In this document: positions 36,915 through 44,335 of the stretch, one piece after another
How the letters are laid out: every line of letters starts with the position of its first letter
Position numbering within the stretch: the stretch's first letter is position 1
Assembly (NCBI GenBank): GCA_023807065.1
Contig: JAJJLU010000443.1
Coordinates: forward strand, 1 to 44,335
Length of the DNA: 44,335 nt
Direction of reading: 5' to 3'
Source of the DNA: Isotricha intestinalis
Taxonomy: Eukaryota; Ciliophora; Litostomatea; Vestibuliferida; Isotrichidae
The notes under the pieces: generated by a model
Told to the model about the DNA's origin: nothing
Database searches by the model: none
What the model saw: the letters and a program-made list of their open reading frames with translations, nothing else
Translations under genes and position numbers: made by a program

Positions 36915-37421
36915 GATTTTAATTTATTTATAATATATTTTCCTTTTTAATTTTTTATAAATAGCTTAACATATTTATTAATAATATCAGTTAATATTAA
37001 AGATCCATTTTTATTTGAACTTGATTGACAAATTTACTTTTATTAAATTTTATAGTAATATCTCAAATTATTATTTAATAACATTATAGATAATAAAAAA
37101 CTTTTTCTTATATCTTTTATCTTTCTTGAAGTTGAATTTTTTTTGTGAAATTTATCTATAGCAAAATTGCATAAGAAAAATATAAAGATTAAATTCAATG
37201 GTTTTTATTTCTAAATAATCATTAATAAAATTTTTATAATAATTATTTAAATGAATTAATATATCTTCTTTTCAATAGGAGAAATTAATTCATTTATATA
37301 TTTTGAAAATTTGGGAATGATATAAATGGTTATTTGCTTATTTTCCTTTAAAATTTTTATTTTATATATATTAAAATTACAAATTAACTTAAATATAAAA
37401 TCCAATGTTTATTTATAAATT
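36915..37421. other. Intergenic spacer between convergent genes
   Basis: 507 A+T-rich bases. A 47-codon open frame on the minus strand (about 37406-37262, with KQITIYIIPKFSKYINELIS) lacks a start and is within chance expectation. No RNA or repeat seen. Confidence 0.4.
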
Positions 37422-38399
37422 TTACTCCATCAATTTATGAGATTTATAATAATCACCAAGCATACTATAAGGTCTTTGAAATATTCTAGGATTTTTTTTT
37501 ATAATATCAAGAGTTTTAATTTGTTGTCTTCTTAAAAAAAAATTTTGATTTCTTAATTTTTTAGCCATTAAAGAATTTTCATTTAAACTTTCTTCAAAAC
37601 AAGATCTAAATTTATGATGAAATTTAGGAACTGCACTATTTGTTTTATTTTTATTACCAATAGTATTTGATGCTGAATTATATTCTTTTAATTGTAATTC
37701 ATCTTCTTTTTTTAATTTAAATTGACTTAATTTTTTCTTTTTTATCATTTTATAAACAAATAATTTTTTTTCATGTGAAATATTTTGAAAATTATAATTT
37801 AAATTAGGAGCACTGTTTAAATAATAATGATATAAATTTTTTTTTTCATTTTCTACAGCTTTATCTAAAGCATTTAATGAAGAGTCTTCTTTTTTATTTT
37901 TATCATTAGAAGAAAGTAAACTTTTTGTAGTAATTTTTCTTTCTAATTTTCTTTTATTTAGATTAAAGTCATTTAAAGTTTGACTAAATTTTTTTTCATG
38001 TTTATTAATAGTATTATAAAGTTTTCCTCTTCTCATAATTTTTTGGAGTTTAATTCTAAATAAAGGGATATGTCTTTTTGTTTCACTTAATTCTTTTCTT
38101 TTTTTTAAATAATCTAAATCATTATTATCCAATAATTCAACTAATTCATTAATATATTTTTTATCATATATTTTTAATTTTTGGTTAAAAAAAAGTTCGT
38201 ATTGTTTAATAACATCATATAACCTCATTTTTTTTTCCATATTATCTAATATTATTTCTTTCCCTAATTTTACATCTAATACATCTTTTCTATATCCTTC
38301 TACTTCTCTGAATATTATATCTCCATTTTCATACCCTATTACTCTTTTTTTTATAAAATCTCTGTCTTTTTCACTCATATATAAATTTTGCATTGTCAT
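37422..38399 (-). CDS. Unknown basic protein
   Basis: A 325-residue Lys/Asn-rich protein without a recognised domain. The first 110 residues look folded and helical (GYENGDIIFREVEGYRKDVL, then KMRLYDVIKQYELFFNQKL). Next is a Lys/Arg region with several helices, and a Ser/Asn linker. A conserved-looking end reads FHHKFRSCFEESLNENSLMA and PRIFQRPYSMLGDYY. No membrane segment. It converges with the DHHC gene and lies 118 bases upstream, on the same strand, of the stop of the two-TM gene. Confidence 0.7.
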   Translation of the reverse strand: MTMQNLYMSEKDRDFIKKRVIGYENGDIIFREVEGYRKDVLDVKLGKEIILDNMEKKMRLYDVIKQYELFFNQKLKIYDKKYINELVELLDNNDLDYLKKRKELSETKRHIPLFRIKLQKIMRRGKLYNTINKHEKKFSQTLNDFNLNKRKLERKITTKSLLSSNDKNKKEDSSLNALDKAVENEKKNLYHYYLNSAPNLNYNFQNISHEKKLFVYKMIKKKKLSQFKLKKEDELQLKEYNSASNTIGNKNKTNSAVPKFHHKFRSCFEESLNENSLMAKKLRNQNFFLRRQQIKTLDIIKKNPRIFQRPYSMLGDYYKSHKLME

Positions 38400-38517
38400 A
38401 TTTTTAAAGTTATTTTAAAAAAAAATTAATTTTTTATTTATTATAAATTTTTATTTTATTTACTCATTTTTTTTTTAAATTGGGTTTTTGTTTGATTATT
38501 TATTCTGTTTTTTATTG

Positions 38518-39984
38518 TCAACTATCATTTAATTTATTCATACTATTATTTATCATAAATATTTTTTCAATGCTTATTTCTTCATAAATATGTTTTTTAC
38601 ATATATCTATTATTATTTTATTTTTATTCTTTCTAAAACAAAAAGGAACTAAAAAAAATTGATAAAATTTTAGTTTGATATAATTTATATCAAATAAACT
38701 CTTTTCATATTTTAAATCTTTAATCATTTCATTTTCATTTTCATTTTTTTTATTTTTATTTATTTTATTAATAATTTCTTTGTTTTCTTCATTATTATCA
38801 TTTGTTGGATTATTATTAATTTCTGAATCATCTTTTTTTTTTTTGAATTCAAAATTTATATCTTCTAATTGAATTTCATCATTACTTATCTTTTTTTTTT
38901 TTTCTGAATTTTTCATTAATTTAAATAAACCTTCATTTATTTTTTCTTTATTAAAAAATATTTCATTGATAGTATCAATAAGTAACATTCTTCTTAGAAA
39001 ATATGAAAGTATTATATTAAAAAGAATATTTAAAGTACTAATTAGGGAAAATAAATTTGAAAGAATTGTAGGAAATTTATCATAAATCCTTATATATTCA
39101 TATTGAATTTGTCCTACACTAAAAGTTAAAGCAAACACATAATCACTATCATCATAAAGTTCAAATTGAATTTCCTCTGCATAAAAATATGAATAATTAT
39201 TAAAAGATTGAGTGAAGATCCCATTATCAGATGCATATTTAATTGAAGATAATAAAAGAGTATATATTTTATGTAAAGATAAATTAATTGTTAGCATTTT
39301 AAACCTTAATTTTTTTCTTAAAGGATTATTTTGGTTATAATGATCAACAAATCCTTCAGGATATAATAATAAAAAGTTTGCATTTGATAAAACTGAATTT
39401 ATTTCTGATTCTGATTTACAATTTGATGAAATTGATGAATTACATTTTTCAATTATTAAATAAAAAGATGAATATGAATTTTCTAATATTTTCCCTTTTA
39501 AATTATAATTCAATGAATTTTTTTCAGGACATAAATATGATATTTCACTTAAAATTGGATAATCATTTTCAATATCTTTTGAAAGTGAATTATTTAAAGT
39601 ACATTGTTTTAAATTTATTATTTCTGTATTGAAATATTGGTTTTCAATATCATATGTTAAATATAAAAATGATGCTTTTATTATTGAAGAATCTATTATT
39701 TGATTATAAGAATTAAAAACAGCAAAATAAAAAGGAATATCATCTAATGTTAATGAAATATCAGGATTAATATCTTTGGATTCTATAATATTTAAATTTT
39801 TTCTTCCAAATAATTGAATTAATGAAATTATTAAAAATAATAAAAATAACAATATTATAATAAAGGTGAAAATTAAGCCTATAAATGTTCTATGTCTTCT
39901 TTGACTTTTAAATCTTAAAGGAAAATTTTCATAAAATAAAACACATTTATACAATAAATTATCAGTTGTTTTTTTTAAAAACAT
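38518..39984 (-). CDS. Two-span membrane protein, ciliate-type
   Basis: A 488-residue protein. An N-terminal cytosolic part of about 33 residues (with the basic RFKSQRRHR) is followed by a membrane helix (34-59). About 250 residues of mostly beta-type, Cys- and Asn-containing sequence then lie on the other face, with possible N-glycosylation sites such as NNS, NYS and NSS. A second membrane helix (about 311-338, FSLISTLNILFNIILSYFL) follows, then a Lys/Asn/Glu-rich cytosolic tail. Proteins with this two-TM plan and basic N-terminus are common in ciliate genomes as unnamed families; I cannot name a function. It ends with TGA. One gene-length frame with no visible intron. Confidence 0.7.
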   Translation of the reverse strand: MFLKKTTDNLLYKCVLFYENFPLRFKSQRRHRTFIGLIFTFIIILLFLLFLIISLIQLFGRKNLNIIESKDINPDISLTLDDIPFYFAVFNSYNQIIDSSIIKASFLYLTYDIENQYFNTEIINLKQCTLNNSLSKDIENDYPILSEISYLCPEKNSLNYNLKGKILENSYSSFYLIIEKCNSSISSNCKSESEINSVLSNANFLLLYPEGFVDHYNQNNPLRKKLRFKMLTINLSLHKIYTLLLSSIKYASDNGIFTQSFNNYSYFYAEEIQFELYDDSDYVFALTFSVGQIQYEYIRIYDKFPTILSNLFSLISTLNILFNIILSYFLRRMLLIDTINEIFFNKEKINEGLFKLMKNSEKKKKISNDEIQLEDINFEFKKKKDDSEINNNPTNDNNEENKEIINKINKNKKNENENEMIKDLKYEKSLFDINYIKLKFYQFFLVPFCFRKNKNKIIIDICKKHIYEEISIEKIFMINNSMNKLNDS

Positions 39985-40255
39985 TTATTAAAATTTAATA
40001 TTTTTTAATATTTATATAAAAATAAAAATATTAAATGAAAATTTCTTAATTAAAATTATATATCAAAAGAAGAAAATAAACATATTTATAAATAGTTTAA
40101 TCAAATTATATCTTATAAAAAAATCAAATAATAAATAATCATATTTATTTCTTTTAAGTTGATTAAAAAAGTTTAAAATTAAGTATACAATATCATTACT
40201 ACTATTATCCTTAAACCAAAATATAGATAGTATATAAAAAAAAATTTAATATATA

Positions 40256-42663
40256 TTATTTATCTTCAAATTGAAGATTTGTAGTTATTTTAGTAAAAAT
40301 TTCATTTTTCAATTTCTTAAGTTCATTTCTTACATCATTATTTTCATTATTTGTAACAATTTTTAAAATAGGAATTAAATCTAAAAGTGCAGAATCAGTT
40401 TTATCTTCTCCATAAAAATTTTTAATAAAAATTCCATTTTCTTTTTGTAATTTAAAATTTTGAGGAGTATTTTCTATAATAATAACTTTAGATAAATCTC
40501 TTCCTAATTTACTTAAATCTTTAACAAAAACATTATCTAAAATAACACAATGTTGTCGATATAATCTTTTATCGAAAAATTTTTTTTTATCAATGATATT
40601 TAAAATAGGATCTGCATATTCTTGAGTTCCTGCAGTAAAAACAATTAATTCAAATATTTTATTCATTTAGTTAAAAATTTTAATAAATGAGGTCTTGGAA
40701 TTAATATTCCTTTTCCTTGTTCATTAATATGAAAACTAATTAAAGTTTCATCTAAATCTAAAACTAAAGTAAATTTTTTTCCTCTGTTTATTCTTTTTGA
40801 TAAATATGGAACTGTTATTGAATTATTATTATTATAATCTGAACTTGTTGCATATGTTACAAAACTTGAACCTGTTTTAACACAATCTTGATTTATTTTT
40901 TTTCTAAAATATTCATTTAATGTATTTATTCTTATTCTAGATTCATTTTTAAAATAATAATTTAATGTTGAAAAATTTATTTTGTTATTATATGAATAAT
41001 TCTTTAATATTCCTTTTATTATATTTGATATTGAATGATTTCCTTTTTTTAATTGATTTATATGTTCATTTTTAATTATATTATGATTTATTTTTGATTT
41101 AATTATATTTTGTAATTTATTTATCCAAATATTTCCACTTAATGCATCTGCATTTATTGTAGATAAAACATAATCACATGTAATTAAATAATTTTGATGA
41201 ACTTCCCTAATTAAATTTGTTAATGAATTTAAAGTTGTTTGACCAATTTTATTATCTTTAATTATTTCATATACTATTATAATTGATAATAATTCTAATA
41301 TTGAAGTTTCATGAGCAACTTGATGAGGAATTGATATTGTTTTCGGAAAAAAAATTTCAAATTTTCCTCCAAAAGTTGTATAAGTATAAAAATTCCACCA
41401 TTCAATACATAATTTTGAAAGTGAAGTTATATTTGAAAAATTATCTAATATATGATATAATTTTTCTTCTAAAACTATTAAATCTTCTAATTGAATTACT
41501 GTACTGTTTTTAAAATTATTATTATTACTATTATCATCATTGTTATTATTATTATTATTATTAATATTATTATTTTTATTATTATTATTAATATTACCTG
41601 AAGATGATGATGAATTTAATATTTTAGAATTATTTAGGACTTCATTATTTAATAAATTACTTTGACTTGAACTTTGTTTTAATTTTTTATTTTCTATTAA
41701 ATTACCATCAGTATAAGAAGAGTAAGTATTTGAAATATTCCTTTTATTCAAAGTAGATTTAGAAGATGTTGTAGAGGATGATATATTATTTGAAAATTTA
41801 TGTTTCGGAAAATATTTTTTTGAATTATTATTTTCAGGTAAATTAGAAATATCATTAATATTATTTCTAATAATATTACTAGAATGTTTAATAGGATTAT
41901 TAAAAAGAGGCTTTCTTGAACTTCTAAAACTATTAAATAAAGGATTATTTCTATTATTATTATTTTGATTATTTGCTTCACTATTTGAAATAAAAGACGC
42001 TTTATTATTATGAGAACTAAGTTTAGAATAATAATCATTAAAATTATTCTCTTCATTATTATTCATATTATTATTATTATTATTTGAATAATTAACACTT
42101 GAAGTTGTATTACTATTATAAGAAGTTTTCGAAGAATTAGGTCTAGTAGTTTCATTACTTTTATTATTAAATTTATTACTTTGTTTATCAAAATTTTCAT
42201 AAATTCTTTTAGAAAAATGGGAAGAAGAATAAGAAATAACTGATTTTTTATCACTCATACTTTCATTCGAATAATTAGAATTTCTTCTTGAAAAAGGATA
42301 ATTATTATTTGATGATTCATCAGATATATCAGAACAAAATGATGTCTCGGCTCTTTTTCTACTATCATATATTTGAATATTTGAATTATCATTTTCAACA
42401 TTTGAAAGTAAATCAGATAAGTTTTTTTCATTATTTTGTTGTTTAAATACATTTGACATCATTGCATTTAATGAGCGACTTCTTTCTTTTGACGGTAATA
42501 TATTTGAATATATTAAATTTGAACTTGAATTTGTGTTTTTTGATAGATTTTTTTGAAAATTTTCTGATTTTTGAATGAAACTATTTGATAATTTATTTTT
42601 TGTTAATCTTTGGGCAAATGATAGAAATTGACTTTTATCAAGAGCACGAATACCTGAATTCAT
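40256..42663 (-). CDS. FCP1/SCP-type (NIF domain) phosphatase, interrupted by a frameshift
   Basis: Two overlapping minus-strand frames form one gene. The first (42663 to a TGA at 40665-40663) is a 666-residue Asn/Ser-rich protein ending in KKFTLVLDLDETLISF and PRPHLLKFLTK. The second starts in the overlapping ATGA at 40666 and reads MNKIFELIVFTAGTQEYADP, the direct continuation of the NIF/FCP1 domain. One extra base near the short A run at the overlap would join them. Motif I DLDETL, the FTAGTxEYAD segment and LSKLGRDLSK are present; the last motif reads IIENTP, where most family members have Asp (IVDNSP). The family removes phosphate from Ser/Thr (RNA polymerase II CTD or other targets). 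The ATG at 42663 is used, because the open frame up to 42687 begins with TTG. Cause of the break: a one-base error, a true mutation or frameshifting. Confidence 0.8.
41519..41590. repeat. ATT-type trinucleotide repeat inside the phosphatase gene
   Basis: About 70 bases of ATT repeats on the + strand, interrupted by GTT, ATC and CTA units. They encode an Asn/Asp run in the disordered N-terminal half of the phosphatase. Confidence 0.8.
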
Positions 42664-42812
42664 TTTTGATAAAAATTTATATAACAATTATTTTTTAAAT
42701 CATATTTTTATAAAAAATTATATTTTAAATAATATATAAATTTAAATTTTTTTATTATTCTTTTTTTAATTCATTGAATTCCCTTTTTTTTTATTTAAAA
42801 ACCTTTTATTAT

Positions 42813-43565
42813 TTATATAAAATCATTTTTTTGAAAAGACTTATTCCCACAACAATTTTTTAAAGAATAATAATATTTTTTTTCTTTTTCTTTATTTATT
42901 AATTTTGAAGAAATAGAATTTGGAAATTCAATAAATTTAAAAAATTCAGAAGAATCAATAACAAAATCATGATTAAAATCTAATCTTTTCATTATAGATT
43001 TAATATCATTATTTAAAAAAGGAGTACAAGTTTTATCTAGAAACTCTCTAATACTTTCTTCATTAATATTATAACAAGATTTTAAAACATTAAAAATACT
43101 ATTTGGGTCATAATCATCTCTTTCTCTTAAATCTTCTAATAAATATATTGTATTTCTAGCTAATTCAATTTCTTTTTCAAAAACTTTTTGAAGTGAAAAT
43201 TCCACATTAAAAGAAATTTGTTTTTCAGAATTAAAATTTTGTGTTTTTCTAAATGATTTTTCACTTTTAATTAAATTAACAAATTCATTATAAGAAAGAT
43301 AACCATCACCATCATTATCATATGATAATAGAATAAAATATATTTCTTCTTCTTTAAAATATACCATTCTAGAACGAAGAAAATTCATTATATCAATTAT
43401 ATCGATGTTATTTTTATTTTGATGATCTAAATAAAGAAAAATTTGATAAGGATCAAAATCTTTATTATCTGAAAGGACTTCTCTACTTATTTCAACATAT
43501 CTTTCATATTCTGAAAGTGATAAAAGTAATTTTGCTAATCTAGCTTCTGTTTCTATTGATAACAT
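42813..43565 (-). CDS. EF-hand calcium-binding protein
   Basis: A 250-residue protein. It has one perfect EF loop, DNDGDGYLSYNE (83-94), followed by its helix FVNLIK. A second likely functional loop, DFNHDFVIDSSE, covers 196-207. A degenerate third loop near 47-58 (DHQNKNNIDIID) lacks the Gly. Pairs of helices around them give an arrangement of about four EF units, with a Glu/Arg-rich helix (130-150) between halves. The C-terminus is Lys/Tyr/Cys-rich. It should act as a calcium sensor or cytoskeletal calcium-binding component; proteins of this kind are abundant in ciliate cortex and axonemes. It starts 103 bases from the divergent gene at 43669. Confidence 0.9.
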   Translation of the reverse strand: MLSIETEARLAKLLLSLSEYERYVEISREVLSDNKDFDPYQIFLYLDHQNKNNIDIIDIMNFLRSRMVYFKEEEIYFILLSYDNDGDGYLSYNEFVNLIKSEKSFRKTQNFNSEKQISFNVEFSLQKVFEKEIELARNTIYLLEDLRERDDYDPNSIFNVLKSCYNINEESIREFLDKTCTPFLNNDIKSIMKRLDFNHDFVIDSSEFFKFIEFPNSISSKLINKEKEKKYYYSLKNCCGNKSFQKNDFI

Positions 43566-43658
43566 TTTATTAATTATATTTATTTTTTAATTTTTTCTTT
43601 CTGCAAATTTTTAATAACATTTTTCCAATATTTATTTGCTTTTAAAGAAATATTATTT

Positions 43659-43731
43659 TATTTCTAGAATGCTTAAAAGAGAAGAAAATAGAAAAGATAA
43701 ATTAAGAATTTTATTAAAACTCCCTCCTCCT
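43659..43731 (+). repeat. Left arm of a 73-bp inverted repeat
   Basis: Its reverse complement is found, identical over 73 bases, at 44263-44335. The arm covers the ATG and first 21 codons of the small gene plus ten upstream bases. Confidence 0.95.
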
Positions 43732-43990
43732 CCTAGAAATTTAACTAATGATGTTGTTGAAGAAGAAATTATAAATTTATTTAAAAAAGGAAATACAATT
43801 TTAGAAGATTTACATAATAATAAAGAGTTTAATAATCCAGAACATTTAAATGTAAAATTTTAATTATATTATAATATAGAAAATTATTTCCCATTATAAT
43901 ATAAATGAGAAAAGTACAAATATTCTATCAGAAAAAAAAGAATATGAGACTTTAATCCAATTTTATAAAGAAAATATAAAATCTAATTAA
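43669..43990 (+). CDS. Small unknown protein, two exons
   Basis: Spliced model: exon 1 43669-43851 (61 codons), intron 43852-43879 (28 nt, GTAAAA...ATAG), exon 2 43880-43990 (36 codons plus stop), giving 97 residues. The ATG at 43669 is used because the open frame upstream begins with TTG at 43636. The protein is helical and charged: LRILLKLPPPPRNLTNDV, then EEEIINLFKKGNTILEDL, then across the junction EHLNKIISHYNINEKS and EYETLIQFYKENIKSN. No family is recognised. Without splicing, the frame would stop after VKF. The first 63 bases of exon 1 are repeated, inverted, at the window end. Confidence 0.68.
43852..43879 (+). other. Intron (28 nt) of the small gene
   Basis: GTAAAA...ATATAG in phase 0, with an in-frame TAA. 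It matches the length and ends of the other introns. Confidence 0.7.
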
Positions 43991-44262
43991 TTAAAAAAAA
44001 TATCAAAATAACATAAATTAAATTTCCCAATAAAAAATAAATTAAATTAAACATTTTTAAAAAAGCAATTCACAAATTAACTTAAAAATAAATAAATAAA
44101 TAACCTTTAAAATATAGCAATTAAAAATTTCAAAAAAAAAGAAAAAGTTAAAGTTGAAAATCAACAATAATTACTTAACAACAAACATTACAATAGATTA
44201 CCCAAATATAAAACTGACATAATAAAAGGAATAGCATTATGAATTCATTCAAACTAGATGAT
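43991..44262. other. Spacer between the inverted-repeat arms
   Basis: After the small gene's stop, 272 A+T-rich bases with no gene or RNA that I can see. Just before the right arm the sequence reads GATGATAGGAGGAGGG, which shares a short purine run with the native sequence next to the left arm. Confidence 0.5.
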
Positions 44263-44335
44263 AGGAGGAGGGAGTTTTAATAAAATTCTTAATTTATCTT
44301 TTCTATTTTCTTCTCTTTTAAGCATTCTAGAAATA
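44263..44335 (-). repeat. Right arm of the inverted repeat, ending at the window edge
   Basis: A perfect reverse complement of 43659-43731. The match stops on the inner side at 44263 and runs to the last base of the window on the outer side, so the true arm may be longer. It duplicates the 5' end of the small gene in opposite orientation. Confidence 0.95.

Noticed and set aside
37262..37406. 47-codon minus-strand open frame after the gene at 37422-38399
   Set aside because: No ATG and no motif. About 10% of codons should be stops by chance here, so runs of this length are expected several times in the noncoding DNA.
1..44335. CRISPR arrays, insertion sequences, phage or bacterial operons
   Set aside because: None of their hallmarks is present: no spaced direct repeats, no transposase, no ribosome-binding sites; introns and eukaryotic families dominate.

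Overview
The window is a gene-dense, extremely A+T-rich piece of a nuclear genome from a protist, most likely a ciliate macronuclear chromosome that uses the standard genetic code. Evidence seen directly: the first 31 bases are C-rich telomere-type repeats (unit CCCCAAT, G-strand ATTGGGG), and the first gene starts only 160 bases inside them. Introns are tiny (27-64 nt), begin with GTA and end with AG. Several proteins carry long Asn runs. TAA is the usual stop, but TGA (genes ending at 9857 and 38518) and TAG (genes ending at 36914 and 29553) also end real genes, so none of the three is reassigned. Four-C telomere repeats, tiny introns, subtelomeric genes and a set of cilium-related genes suggest a ciliate. 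The standard code would fit a litostome such as a gut or rumen trichostome; that last step is inference.

Layout: I count 31 protein genes on both strands, with no operons and no tRNA or rRNA that I could see. 1-16 kb: telomere, an unknown gene, an acylated Rab-like GTPase, ribosomal protein eS24, a MAK-type kinase, a COMM-domain protein, an Asn-rich protein, an alpha-tubulin acetyltransferase, a PH-like protein, a HAD-like protein, two unknown genes and an NRF-like multi-pass membrane protein. 16-27 kb: NEDD1, a CCT-motif protein, a GPC1-type acyltransferase, an unknown protein facing a CAP/SCP-like protein, a three-exon gene, a class I histone deacetylase and a TIS11-type zinc-finger protein. 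27-44 kb: a CTLH-like protein, a protein with two PxxGxYKPNY repeats, a cyclin, a coiled-coil protein, a DHHC palmitoyltransferase, an unknown gene, a two-TM protein, an FCP1/SCP phosphatase broken by a frameshift, an EF-hand protein and a small two-exon gene.

Six genes are completed only by splicing: COMMD, the zinc-ribbon-like gene at 12443-13172, NEDD1, the gene at 23021, the DHHC enzyme and the gene at 43669. Their first exons are as short as 18-48 nt. Functional themes: cilium and microtubule organisation (tubulin acetyltransferase, MAK-like kinase, NEDD1, possibly the repeat protein at 29553 and EF-hand proteins) and protein lipidation (four proteins starting Met-Gly with an early Cys, plus a palmitoyltransferase). 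This is a catalogue of housekeeping and cytoskeletal genes, not an obvious co-operating locus.

The right end (44263-44335) is a perfect inverted copy of 43659-43731, which looks like a fold-back chimera or a genuine inverted repeat at which the assembly stopped. Two long gaps (18.4-19.9 kb and 26.6-27.8 kb) and the gap at 17.45-17.94 kb hold protein-like broken reading frames that may be decayed genes, though chance open frames of this length are expected at this base composition.
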